A stretch of DNA of 64,000 nt from Palsa-504 sp963767565 (GTDB lineage: Bacteria > Actinomycetota > Actinomycetes > Streptosporangiales > Streptosporangiaceae). The stretch lies in NCBI GenBank assembly GCA_963767565.1, contig CAVYEG010000006.1:124001-188000 (forward strand), given 5' to 3'. Shown here piece after piece: positions 53,346 through 62,952 of this stretch; within the stretch, counting starts at the first letter, position 1; the number at the start of each line of letters is the position of its first letter. Made by a program: the position numbers and the translations under genes. Under the pieces are notes generated by a model that did not search any database, was not told the DNA's origin, and saw only the letters and a program-made list of their open reading frames with translations.

Positions 53346-54407
53346 GTGGCAGTCAGGATGCGGATGCGTACGCTCGGCGGTACCGGGATCAAGGTCAGCT
53401 CGTACTGCCTGGGCGCGATGATGTTCGGCCAGTGGGGCAATCCCGATCACGAGGAGAGCAGCCGGATCATCCACGCGGCGCTGGATGGCGGCATCAACTT
53501 CGTCGATACCGCGGACGTGTACTCGGCGGGGGAGTCGGAGGAGATCGTCGGGAAGGCGCTGCTCGGCCGCCGTGACGACGTGGTGCTGGCCACCAAGGCG
53601 CACAGCCCGATGGGTGAGGACGTCAACATGCGCGGGAACTCGCGCCGCTGGATCGTCCGCGAGGTCGAGAACAGCCTGCGCCGGCTGCAGACCGACTACA
53701 TCGACCTGTACCAGATGCATCGCCCGGACCCGGAAACCGACATCGACGAGACCCTGTCCGCGCTGTCCGACCTGGTCCGCAGCGGCAAGGTCCGCGCCAT
53801 CGGCTCCTCCACGTTCCCGGCCGAGCAGATCGTCGAGGCGCAGTGGGTGGCGGACCGCCGCGGTCACGAGCGGTTCGGCTGCGAGCAGCCGCCGTACTCG
53901 ATCTTCGTCCGCGGCATCGAGGCCGGGGTCCTGCCGACCTGCCAGAAGTACGGCATGGGCGTCATCGCCTGGAGCCCGCTGTCCGGCGGCTGGCTGACCG
54001 GCAGGTACCGCCGGGACTCCGGCGTGGACATGAGCACCGGCCGGGCCCGGCGGCTGCCGCAGCGCTTCGACCCGTCCCGGCCGGGGAACGCGGCCAAGCT
54101 CGACGCCGTGGAGGAGCTCATCAAGATCGCCGCCGACGCGGGCTGCTCGCTGACCCACATGGCGCTGACCTTCGTGGTCGCGCATCCCGGCGTGACCTCG
54201 GCGATCATCGGCCCGCGCACCATGGACCAGCTCACCGACCTGCTGGCGGGCGCGACCGTGACGCTGGACGATGAGATCCTCGACCGCATTGACCAGATCG
54301 TGCCGCCCGGCGTGACGCTGAACGCCCCCGACGGGGGCTGGCAGCCACCCGCGCTGACTGACCCCGCCGCCCGCCGCCGTCCCCTGGCCACCCGCGCCGC
54401 CACCTAA
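53346..54407 (+). CDS. Aldo/keto reductase
   Basis: A 353-residue NADPH-dependent oxidoreductase with a TIM barrel. I chose GTG 53346 because GGAGGAAAG lies directly before it; ATG 53358 is the alternative. Catalytic residues: Asp of NFVDTADVYSAGESEEIVGK, Tyr of DVYS, Lys of LATKAHSPMG and the His in IDLYQMHRPDPETDIDETLS. The cofactor region shows FVVAHPGVTSAIIGPRTMDQ. The protein belongs to the YajO/Tas-like group, which acts on small aldehydes and ketones. Stands alone; the gene downstream is convergent. Confidence 0.92.
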   Translation: MAVRMRMRTLGGTGIKVSSYCLGAMMFGQWGNPDHEESSRIIHAALDGGINFVDTADVYSAGESEEIVGKALLGRRDDVVLATKAHSPMGEDVNMRGNSRRWIVREVENSLRRLQTDYIDLYQMHRPDPETDIDETLSALSDLVRSGKVRAIGSSTFPAEQIVEAQWVADRRGHERFGCEQPPYSIFVRGIEAGVLPTCQKYGMGVIAWSPLSGGWLTGRYRRDSGVDMSTGRARRLPQRFDPSRPGNAAKLDAVEELIKIAADAGCSLTHMALTFVVAHPGVTSAIIGPRTMDQLTDLLAGATVTLDDEILDRIDQIVPPGVTLNAPDGGWQPPALTDPAARRRPLATRAAT

Positions 54408-54492
54408 ACCCGCCGGGTGACCGACGCCAGGGTGAGCAGGGCGGCGAGCGCGAAAGACGCGGCGAGCACCGCGGCCGCCACCCACCTCGGTT

Positions 54493-54511
54493 CGTCAACC
54501 CGTGGTTGACG
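54493..54511. repeat. Perfect inverted repeat between convergent genes
   Basis: CGTCAACC-CGT-GGTTGACG, 8-base arms, in the 123-base gap between the ends of the aldo/keto reductase and SpoIIAB-like genes. The minus strand of this gap also encodes a short hydrophobic run (VAAAVLAASFALAALLTLAS) ending in a stop at 54407-54409, perhaps the tail of a lost membrane protein. The repeat looks more like a protein site than a terminator. Confidence 0.45.
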
Positions 54512-54530
54512 TTTGATGCGGGGACCGCGT

Positions 54531-55082
54531 CTACCCGAAGCGCATGTACAGCGACACGATGGTGCTGTCGGGCCCCGACGTGATGCTCAGCTCGTCCGTG
54601 AGCTGCGCGGCCAGCCACAGGCCCCGGCCGGTTTCCGCGCCCGCGGGCTCGTGCGGCTCGTCCGGGCCTGCCGCATGGCGGGGCTCGGCCCGTCCGGGTC
54701 CGACCTCCGCTGAGCCATCGCGGGCCCGCGGGATCTGGCCCGGATCCGGCCCGGCAGACGGTCCGTGATCGCCCGGACCGTACGCGTGGTCCTCGATCAG
54801 GCAGCGGAGCCCGTTCGCGGCGGACCGCAGGATCAGCCTGCCGCCCGTGCCGGCGTGCACGATGGCGTTGGCCGAGATCTCGTGCACGGCCAGTACGAAG
54901 TCGTCCAGCCGCGATCCGGTCAGCCCAGCCGCCGCGCACCGGCCGGCCACCAGACGACGCAACCTGGTGAAATCGGTCCACCCGAAGGCGATATCCAGCA
55001 AGTCGTCGCTGCGGCTGGCAGCGCTGTCCGGCCACAGCCGGTCGAGGGCGACTACGCGGGCCTCACTGGTCATGTCAGCCAT
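54531..55082 (-). CDS. SpoIIAB/RsbW-like ATP-binding regulator (HATPase_c)
   Basis: A 183-residue protein from ATG 55082 (GAAGGGTTAACTGAC). The GHKL ATPase marks are FVLAVHEISANAIVHAGTGG (N-box with E and N), LRCLIEDHAYGPGD (G1-like D.G), and ETGRGLWLAAQLTDELSITS (GxGL lid). Such proteins are anti-sigma factors that double as serine kinases, or free-standing ATPase partners of STAS proteins. An unusual Pro/Gly/Arg-rich insert of about 40 residues lies between the two glycine boxes. No anti-anti-sigma gene is adjacent. It is third in a likely operon with an ArsB-like carrier and a Usp. Confidence 0.82.
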   Translation of the reverse strand: MADMTSEARVVALDRLWPDSAASRSDDLLDIAFGWTDFTRLRRLVAGRCAAAGLTGSRLDDFVLAVHEISANAIVHAGTGGRLILRSAANGLRCLIEDHAYGPGDHGPSAGPDPGQIPRARDGSAEVGPGRAEPRHAAGPDEPHEPAGAETGRGLWLAAQLTDELSITSGPDSTIVSLYMRFG

Positions 55083-55156
55083 GTCAGTTAACCCTTCGCT
55101 ACTCTTGGTGTTGGAGATGCTACAAGCCGTCGCTGCTCCTGTCCGGGTTTCCCGGC

Positions 55157-55678
55157 TCAGCGGCCCGGCCGGTGAGGGTGATGTGGCGGCGGGGGCATGG
55201 TCCCGACACCCGGTGCGGGTTCGGGCCAGACCAGCAGCACCGGGCAGGCAGCATGATCCACCACGAACCGGGTGGCCCGGCCCAGGCTCTTCGGCCCCAC
55301 CCGGGACCGGTCGCCGTCCCGCGCCACGATGAGCAGATCCGCCTCGGCGGACGCGGCCACCACGGACCGTTCCGCCTGACCATGAACTTCCCGCCGTTCG
55401 CACCGGCGACCCAGCCTGGCCTCCGCGGCGTCCAGCAGGTCGGCCGCTGAGCTGGCCCCGAGCGCATCGAGGCGCTCGCCAGGATCGCGCCCGCCCCGGC
55501 CCAGCAGGCCGGCGTAGGCGCCGTGCGCGGCGTCGGCCACCTCCGCCGCCGTCACGTGCAGCAAGGTGAACCTGGCCGCGGCCGGCGCCAGGCTGAGCGC
55601 CGCATCCACGCTGGCCCGCCACGTCCCCTCGGCCACCCAGATCACTACCGAACGATCCGTGCCGTCATTGGTCGTCAA
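55157..55678 (-). CDS. Universal stress protein (UspA family)
   Basis: A 173-residue Usp from TTG 55678; its ribosome site AGGAGG lies inside the last codons of the ArsB-like gene. A single Usp domain: VVIWVAEGTWRASVDAALSL in place of the usual strand plus Asp, ARFTLLHVTA, and the C-terminal DLLIVARDGDRSRVGPKSLG followed by ATRFVVDHAACPVLLVWP, where the ATP-binding GxxGxxxxG..S pattern is degenerate (GDRSRVGPKSLGRAT). The tail is Pro/His-rich. Stress-survival roles are typical; no partner is proven. Confidence 0.85.
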   Translation of the reverse strand: MTTNDGTDRSVVIWVAEGTWRASVDAALSLAPAAARFTLLHVTAAEVADAAHGAYAGLLGRGGRDPGERLDALGASSAADLLDAAEARLGRRCERREVHGQAERSVVAASAEADLLIVARDGDRSRVGPKSLGRATRFVVDHAACPVLLVWPEPAPGVGTMPPPPHHPHRPGR

Positions 55679-55684
55679 CGTTGA

Positions 55685-56902
<1,218 letters not shown>

Positions 56903-57033
56903 GGCCAGCAGGGTCAGCAGGGAAACCGTCTCCCCGGCGGCAGCGTTCAGCGCGGTCCTCCCGAGCAGCTAGCGGCGAAAGCATCATCCAATCAGTAGCG
57001 GGCCGAGCGAGGGGGGCGGCCGCAAGACGGGAA

Positions 57034-57050
57034 TCATCCGTGCGGGATGA
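57034..57050. promoter_or_regulatory. Palindromic operator candidate, copy O
   Basis: TCATCC-GTGCG-GGATGA, a full consensus match 51 bases before the MarC gene and about 70-130 bases from the divergent ArsB-like gene. Confidence 0.6.
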
Positions 57051-57100
57051 GGCTCGCCGCCCGCGCAGAGTAAAGGATCACGAGAGACGCGGGAGCAGGG

Positions 57101-57748
57101 ATGTATCTGGAATCACTGAACGCCACCTTTGTCATCGATACCTTCCTGCTGCTTCTGATCGGCATCGGGCCCAAGATCGCGCTGGTGCCTTTCCTCGAGG
57201 CCACCAGGCAGATGCCGGAGGCCACCAAGCGCCGCGTCCTGCGCAAGATGCTGATCACCGCCGCCACCGTCGCCGTGCTCCTGCTGCTCCTCGGCGGCCT
57301 GCTGACCAGGCTGCTGCATTTTTCGCCGGGCGCGCTCGGCGTGGCCAGCGGGATCATCCTGCTTATCATCGCGGTCACGATGGTGCTCGGGCACCAGAGC
57401 GCCGACAGCGGCGGTCACCATACCGAAGACCAGGACCCACTGCAGCTTGCCGTGTTCCCGCTGGCCGTGCCCTACCTGCTGAACCCAGCTGGGATCGTGG
57501 TCCTGGTCACCGCCTCGGCAGAAGCCGCCTCGGTCTCGGTGTCCGCCGTCGTCGTCGGCATCCTCGTGGTGGTCCTCGCGCTCGACGTCGCCGTGTTCCG
57601 CTGGGCCGTGCAGGTCAGCAGCCGCCTGGACGCCAGCCGGATGCTGGTGACCGAGAAGGTCTTCGGGTTCCTGCTCGCCGCGCTCGCCGTGCAACTGGCC
57701 CTCAACGGATTGTCCGACGTCGGCGTGATTCACCTGACCGGCCACTGA
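57101..57748 (+). CDS. MarC family integral membrane protein
   Basis: A 215-residue protein from ATG 57101, after CGGGAGCAGGG. Six helices in the MarC/UPF0056 pattern: IDTFLLLLIGIGPKIALVPF, TPxRR-like loop replaced by EATKRRVLRKMLITAATVAV, LGVASGIILLIIAVTMVLGH, and AVFPLAVPYLLNPAGIVVLV, which matches the family's PLAIPLLAGPGAI. The long polar loop (SADSGGHHTEDQDP) is His/Asp-rich. Function unknown; E. coli MarC was once linked to drug resistance, but not confirmed. Confidence 0.85.
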   Translation: MYLESLNATFVIDTFLLLLIGIGPKIALVPFLEATRQMPEATKRRVLRKMLITAATVAVLLLLLGGLLTRLLHFSPGALGVASGIILLIIAVTMVLGHQSADSGGHHTEDQDPLQLAVFPLAVPYLLNPAGIVVLVTASAEAASVSVSAVVVGILVVVLALDVAVFRWAVQVSSRLDASRMLVTEKVFGFLLAALAVQLALNGLSDVGVIHLTGH

Positions 57749-57787
57749 AAGACGCCACCATGCCGGCCTGGCAGGATCATCCCCTGG

Positions 57788-59146
57788 TCATCCGACGCGG
57801 GGCGTGACCCGGCCGCCGCCGAACAGGTACGGGGTCCCGTCGGCCAGCCGGCCGAAACTCACCGGAACCCACAGCCCGCGATCATATGACCGGCAGACGA
57901 AGTTCGCTCCCGACGCGTCGGCCGGATGCAGGATCAGCTCCTCCGGAACTGATTCGGCGAGTGTGGCCAGCTCGCCGGTCGCGGTCAGCAGCAGGTGCAG
58001 CCGGCCGTCGCGGACCGAGACCTCAAGTCGCCGTGACGAGCGCTCGTAGCGGCCGGTGTGCTGTCCGAGGTCGAGTTCTGTCGCGCCCACCGCGACCGGC
58101 CGAGGAAGCGGTGGCACGCTGATCCCCAGGCTCCCGAACACCTCCGTGAACACCGCCCGCTTGAGCGATGTGGACTCCGCGGAGTTGGTCAGCAGGCACG
58201 CGGCGATCCGGGCCTGCGGGTCGACCCGCAGGTAGGCGGACTGGCCGACGGTGTCGCCGTCGTGCCCGATGATCGTATGGCCGGCCCAGTGGTAGGCCCG
58301 CCAGCCTAGCCCGATGGTCGATCCAGGCGTGCTGAAGTCCGGGATCACCGCCCGCGGCTGCTGCATGGCCGCCACCGATGCCTCGCTGAGCAGCCGCTTG
58401 CCGTTCGGCAGGAACCCGCCGTCGAGGTGGAGCCGGACGAACGTGAGCAGGTCGTGCGCAGCGGAGGTGATCAGGCCGGCCGGCCCGACACTGCGCGGCA
58501 GGTTCCAGGCCCGGACGCGGGCGCCCCCGGCCCGGTGCCCGACCGCGGCCCGGTACAGGATCGCTTGCTCGGGCAGCGTGACGGTCTGCGTCAGCTCGAG
58601 CGGCCCGCACAGCCGTTCCCGCAGCGACTCGTCCCACGACCGGCCGTCCAGTACCTCGATGATCCGGCCGAGTACCACCCAGCCGCTGTTGCAATAGGAG
58701 TATGCCCCGCCCGGCGGGAAGGCCGAACACGCCCGCCCGAGCAGGCCGACGTAGCGTTCCACGCAGTCGTCGCCGCGGCCGGTGTCGGTAAAGATGTCGC
58801 CGTCGATCCCGCTGGTGTGGGTGAGCAGATGGACCACCGTGACGTGGTCGCCGAGATCCGCGGCGCCCAGCCGCACGCCGGGCAGCGCCTCCGCGACGGT
58901 CGTATCCAGGGACAGCAGGCCCTCATCGACCAGCTGCATGATCATGGTGGCCGTCCACACCTTGGTGATGGACCCGACGTGGAATAGGGAGTCGGTGGTG
59001 ACCTCTACGCCGGTGACGCAGTTCAGCAGGCCGGCCGCGGCCAGCACCTCCTGCTCGTCGGCCCAGATGCCGAGCGCGGCTCCGGGCACGCGCGCTTGCT
59101 GGGCCAGTTCGGCCAGGCGGGCTGTCCAGTATGCGGCGTCTAGCAT
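57788..59146 (-). CDS. Serine hydrolase, beta-lactamase/penicillin-binding family (class C type)
   Basis: A 452-residue protein with no clear signal peptide. The active-site motif SxxK is SITK in SLFHVGSITKVWTATMIMQL, and the YxN motif is YCN in AYSYCNSGWVVLGRIIEVLD. HTIIGHDGDTVGQSAYLRVD is the third conserved block, with HDG in place of KTG, as in esterase-like members. A C-terminal beta domain of about 110 residues (LDLGQHTGRYERSSRRLEVS) resembles the lipocalin-like domain of the Pab87 group. Substrate could be a D-amino-acid peptide or an ester. Antibiotic resistance should not be assumed. Confidence 0.88.
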   Translation of the reverse strand: MLDAAYWTARLAELAQQARVPGAALGIWADEQEVLAAAGLLNCVTGVEVTTDSLFHVGSITKVWTATMIMQLVDEGLLSLDTTVAEALPGVRLGAADLGDHVTVVHLLTHTSGIDGDIFTDTGRGDDCVERYVGLLGRACSAFPPGGAYSYCNSGWVVLGRIIEVLDGRSWDESLRERLCGPLELTQTVTLPEQAILYRAAVGHRAGGARVRAWNLPRSVGPAGLITSAAHDLLTFVRLHLDGGFLPNGKRLLSEASVAAMQQPRAVIPDFSTPGSTIGLGWRAYHWAGHTIIGHDGDTVGQSAYLRVDPQARIAACLLTNSAESTSLKRAVFTEVFGSLGISVPPLPRPVAVGATELDLGQHTGRYERSSRRLEVSVRDGRLHLLLTATGELATLAESVPEELILHPADASGANFVCRSYDRGLWVPVSFGRLADGTPYLFGGGRVTPRVG

Positions 59147-59334
59147 GATATGGACGCTACTTCATCAGAGGGTGACGATCCTGTAGCCGTTTGGGCAGGC
59201 CTTGGTCACCTGTAGGCGTGGTCCGGCGATAATTGCGTGCGGGCGGCTTGGTGGGACCGGCAATGGCTCCCCGGGCCGCTCCGGTGTAGTTTCGCTGGCG
59301 AGGGCCGGTGCAATCGATCTCTGCGGAGGGCTGC

Positions 59335-61641
59335 ATGAGCATAATGGGCACCAGGGTCATCAGGACCGAGGACCCGCGGCTGCTGACCGCGGGCGGCGTC
59401 TACGTGGATGACCTGAGGACCCCGGAGCTGTCCGTGGCGGCGCGCCTGACTTTCGTGCGCAGCCCGGTGGCCCACGCCCGGATCACCGGCATCCACACCA
59501 GCGAGGCACTCGCCGCGCCGGGCGTGATCGCGGTGCTGACCGTCGGTGACCTGGACGACCTGGCGCCGCCGCCGCCCGACACCGGCGCCGGCCCCAGCGA
59601 GGCGCCGGCGCCGATCGGCGGCGTGTGGTCCGAGCCGCTGCTCGCCGCGGACACGGTCCGGTACGTGGGCGAGCCGGTCGCGGTAGTCATCACCGATAAC
59701 CTGTACCAGGGCGAGGACGCCGCCGACCTGGTCAGCGTGGACTACGACCCGCTGCCCGCCGTGGTCGGCCTGGCCGCCGCGGTGGCCGACGAGACGCTGC
59801 TGTTCCCGGTGGCGGGGACCAACGTCATGGCCACTCGGCCGGTGCCCACCGACGACGCCCCGTTCGAGGCGTGCGAGGTGGTGGTCGAGCAGGACATCGT
59901 CAACCAGCGCGTCGCCTGTCTCCCGATGGAGGGCCGGGCTACCGCGGCCAGCTTCGAGGGCGGCAAGCTGACCGTCTGGCACAGCTCGCAGAACGCCCAG
60001 CTGTGCCGGTTCATCGTCGCCGGCGTGCTCGGCATGGACCCGGACCAGATCCGCGTGGTCGTGCCGGACGTGGGCGGCGGGTTCGGGGCCAAGGTCGGCA
60101 TCGACCGGGACGCGATCGTGGTGGCGTGGGCGGCCCGCAAGATCGGCCGGGCGCTGCGCTGGGCCGAGACCCGCAGCGAGAACCTGGTCGGCATGACCCA
60201 GGGCCGCGCCCAGCTCCAGCACGTCAAGATCGGCGGAACCCGCGACGGCCGCATTCTCGCCTACCGCATCAACGTCATCCAGGATGCTGGCGCCTACGGG
60301 CGCATCGGCCTGCTCCTGCCCAGCCTGACCTGCCTGATGGCCCCCGGCGTCTACGACATTCCCGAGGTGCAGACCGGATTCCGGCAGGCGGTCACCAACG
60401 CCACCCCGATCAGCGCCTACCGCGGCGCCGGGCGGCCCGAGGCCACCGCGGCCGTCGAGCGCGCGGTCGACCTGTTCGCCGCCGAGATCGGCATGGACCC
60501 GGCCGAGGTCCGGCGGCGCAATTTCATCCCCCCGGACAAGTTCCCGTTCCAGACCAAGACCGGCGCTCTCTACGACTCCGGGCGGTACGAAGAGGCACTG
60601 GACAAGGTGCTGGCCGCGGCCGGCTACGACCAGCTCCGCGAGGAGCAGCGTCGCCGGCGGGCCAGCGGCGACCCCAGGCAGCTCGGCATCGGCGTGTCCG
60701 CCTTCGTGGAGATCACCGCGGCCGACGCCGGGGCCGGCGAGACCGCCAAGATCGAGGTGAAGGACGACGGCACCGTCGTTGTCTACACCGGAAGTTCGGC
60801 GCACGGCCAGGGGCACCATACCGCGTGGGCCATGCTCGTGCAGGACGAGCTCGGCATCCCGATGGACCAGGTCACGGTCATCCACGGCGACACCGACCTG
60901 ATCCCGGTCGGCGTCGGGACCTACGGCTCGCGGTCCCTGCAGCTCGGCGGGTCGGCCGTGCACAAGGCCGCGCTCGAGGTCAAGGACGAGGCACGCCACC
61001 AGGCCGCGGCCATGCTCGAAGCCGCCGAAGCCGACGTGGTTCTTGATACCGCGACCGGCCTGTGGCAGGTCCGCGGTGACCCGGATACCGCGCTGTCTTG
61101 GGCCCAGGTGGCCGGCCACACCAGCGGCGGCAGCCTGATCGCCGACGTCAGCTTCACCGCGGACCGGCCCACGTTCCCGTTCGGCGCCCACGTCTGTCTG
61201 GTGGAGGTCGACACCGAGACCGGGCAGGTCAAGATGCTCCGCCACATCACCGTGGACGACGCAGGCCCGGTGCTCAACCCGGTCCTGGCCGAGGGCCAGC
61301 GGCACGGCGGGATCGCCCAGGGCGCGGCCCAGGCGCTGCTCGAGGAGGTGCTCTACGACGCGGACGGCAACCCGCTGACCTCCACGCTGGCTGACTACGC
61401 GGCCGTTTCAGCGCCCGACCTGCCCAGCTTCGAGCTGGTGGACAGCGAGACGCCGACCGACCTGAACCCGCTGGGCGTCAAGGGCATCGGCGAGGCAGGC
61501 ACGATAGGCTCGACGCCCGCGATCCAGAACGCCGTCGTGGACGCGGTCGCGCACCTGGGCATCAGGCACATCGACATGCCGGCCACGCCCCAGCGGGTCT
61601 GGGCCGCGATCAACGAGGCGAGGAAAGCGAGTAACCAGTGA
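59335..61641 (+). CDS. Molybdenum hydroxylase large subunit (CoxL-like, xanthine dehydrogenase family)
   Basis: A 768-residue subunit from ATG 59335, after CTGCGGAGGGCTGC. The cofactor-binding regions are present: FVRSPVAHARITGIHTSEAL, VVPDVGGGFGAKVGIDRDAI, and GVGTYGSRSLQLGGSAVHKA. The active-site loop reads AYRGAGRPE, the form II type, and not AYRCSFR of true aerobic CO dehydrogenase, so the substrate is probably an aldehyde or heterocycle and not CO. The active-site Glu is in VKGIGEAGTIGSTPAIQNAV. Stop overlaps the small-subunit start (GTGA). Order L-S-M differs from the M-S-L order of classical cox operons. Confidence 0.93.
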   Translation: MSIMGTRVIRTEDPRLLTAGGVYVDDLRTPELSVAARLTFVRSPVAHARITGIHTSEALAAPGVIAVLTVGDLDDLAPPPPDTGAGPSEAPAPIGGVWSEPLLAADTVRYVGEPVAVVITDNLYQGEDAADLVSVDYDPLPAVVGLAAAVADETLLFPVAGTNVMATRPVPTDDAPFEACEVVVEQDIVNQRVACLPMEGRATAASFEGGKLTVWHSSQNAQLCRFIVAGVLGMDPDQIRVVVPDVGGGFGAKVGIDRDAIVVAWAARKIGRALRWAETRSENLVGMTQGRAQLQHVKIGGTRDGRILAYRINVIQDAGAYGRIGLLLPSLTCLMAPGVYDIPEVQTGFRQAVTNATPISAYRGAGRPEATAAVERAVDLFAAEIGMDPAEVRRRNFIPPDKFPFQTKTGALYDSGRYEEALDKVLAAAGYDQLREEQRRRRASGDPRQLGIGVSAFVEITAADAGAGETAKIEVKDDGTVVVYTGSSAHGQGHHTAWAMLVQDELGIPMDQVTVIHGDTDLIPVGVGTYGSRSLQLGGSAVHKAALEVKDEARHQAAAMLEAAEADVVLDTATGLWQVRGDPDTALSWAQVAGHTSGGSLIADVSFTADRPTFPFGAHVCLVEVDTETGQVKMLRHITVDDAGPVLNPVLAEGQRHGGIAQGAAQALLEEVLYDADGNPLTSTLADYAAVSAPDLPSFELVDSETPTDLNPLGVKGIGEAGTIGSTPAIQNAVVDAVAHLGIRHIDMPATPQRVWAAINEARKASNQ

Positions 61642-62108
61642 AGGTCGACCTGACGGTCAACGGCAAACAGCTAACCGCGGACGTCGAGGACCGCCTGCTG
61701 CTCGTGCACTTCCTGCGCGACGTGGCCGACCTGACCGCGACGAACGTCGGCTGCGACACCACGTCCTGCGGCGCCTGCACGGTGCTGCTCGACGGCGAGT
61801 CGGTGAAATCCTGCACGGTGCTGGCCGCCCAGGCCAGCGGGCACGAGGTCACCACGGCGGAGGGACTGGCCAGCGGCGGCGTGATGCACCCCGTGCAGCA
61901 GGCCTTCCACTCCCAGCACGGGCTGCAGTGCGGCTTCTGCACGCCGGGCATGGTGATGGCCATCGTGTCCCTGCTGAAGGAGAACCCGTACCCGACCGAG
62001 GAGGAGGTGCGGACCGGCCTGGAAGGCAACCTGTGCCGGTGCACCGGCTACCACAACATCGTCCGGGCCGCGCTGGCGGCCGCGCAGACGTCAGGAGTGC
62101 CCGCGTGA
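61638..62108 (+). CDS. Molybdenum hydroxylase 2Fe-2S subunit (CoxS-like)
   Basis: A 156-residue protein from GTG 61638. The N-terminal plant-ferredoxin-type cluster is in NVGCDTTSCGACTVLLDG with a fourth Cys at SVKSCTVLA, and the C-terminal cluster in LQCGFCTPGMVM and NLCRCTGYHNIV. It passes electrons from the Mo site to FAD. It overlaps coxL-like by four bases and its stop overlaps the FAD-subunit start (GTGATC), so all three are coupled. Confidence 0.95.
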   Translation: MKVDLTVNGKQLTADVEDRLLLVHFLRDVADLTATNVGCDTTSCGACTVLLDGESVKSCTVLAAQASGHEVTTAEGLASGGVMHPVQQAFHSQHGLQCGFCTPGMVMAIVSLLKENPYPTEEEVRTGLEGNLCRCTGYHNIVRAALAAAQTSGVPA

Positions 62109-62952
62109 TCCCGTCGTCGTTCACCTACCAGCGGGCCGGCTCGGCGGAGGAAGCCTGCGACCTGGCCGCGGAGTACGGCGAGGAGGCCAAGTTCCTGGCC
62201 GGCGGGCATTCGCTGCTGCCGCTGATGAAGCTGCGGCTGGCCGCTCCCGAGGTGATCATCGACCTGGGCGGGCTCAGTGACCTCTCCTACGTAAGCGACC
62301 GGGGCTCCTACGTGGCGATCGGGGCGCTGACCAGGCACCACGACGTGCACCATGCCGAACTGCTGGCCCGCGAGGTGCCGCTGCTCGCGCACGCGGCCGG
62401 CCAGGTCGGCGACCCGCAGATCAGGCACCGCGGCACCATCGGCGGCTCGGTCGCGCACGCCGACCCAGCCTCCGACCTGCCCGCCGTACTGCTCGCGCTG
62501 GATGCCACCCTGGTCGCCCGGGGCACCGACGGCGCACGCGAGCTCGGTATCGGCGAGTTCTTCGAGGGCCTGTTCGAGACCGTGCTCGAGCCGGGGGAGC
62601 TGCTCACTGAGATCCGGGTGCCGAAGCCGGGCGCACGCGGCTGGTCGTTCCAGAAGTTCACCCAGCGGGCCATCGACTGGGCCATCGTCGGCGTCGCGGT
62701 CCAGGGCGGCAGCGTAGCGCTGATCAACATGGGCGGGACCCCGCTGCGCGCCGCCGCTGTGGAGGCGGCCCTGGCCGGCGGGGCGTCCCCGGCCGCCGCC
62801 GCCGCGCATGCCGCCGAGGGCACCAGCGCCGCCTCCGACATCCGCGCCAGCCAGGACTACCGCGAGCACCTGGCCCGGGTCCTGGTCGCCCGCGCCCTGA
62901 CCGAGGCAAGTTCAAGATCCTTATGCCGAACGGGCCGTGGCACTCGCCATGA
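62105..62952 (+). CDS. Molybdenum hydroxylase FAD subunit (CoxM-like), frame broken at the 3' end
   Basis: The FAD-binding subunit, about 280 residues, from GTG 62105. FAD motifs: KFLAGGHSLLPLMKLRLAAP (AGGHS) and RHRGTIGGSVAHADPASDLP (TIGGS). It runs normally to EHLARVLVARALTEA at about 62907. Past that, its frame has no stop until 63677 and crosses the HAD gene in the wrong frame. One frame over, a stop at 62950-62952 overlaps the HAD start as ATGA, matching the tight overlaps in this operon. A single-base change near 62895-62908 therefore seems likely; the lost part is only the last 15 or so residues, so function could survive. Confidence 0.85.

Noticed and set aside
57778..57794. TCATCC-CCTGG-TCATCC near the end of MarC
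   Set aside because: The half-sites are direct and not inverted, and it lies between convergent gene ends, so it was not counted in the palindrome set.
57788..59146. Calling the serine hydrolase an antibiotic-resistance beta-lactamase
   Set aside because: The KTG box is replaced by HDG and a lipocalin-like C-terminal domain is present, as in esterases and peptidases of the family.
59162..59175. TCATCA-GA-GGGTGA before the serine hydrolase and CoxL-like genes
   Set aside because: The spacer is 2 bases and the left arm has a mismatch; it does not keep the one-turn spacing.
59206..61305. A 699-codon open frame on the minus strand
   Set aside because: It is the antisense of the CoxL-like gene, with skewed Asp/His/Gly/Val composition and no motif.
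59335..62952. Calling the molybdenum enzyme an aerobic CO dehydrogenase
   Set aside because: The active-site loop is AYRGAGR and not AYRCSFR, so only the general family name is supported.
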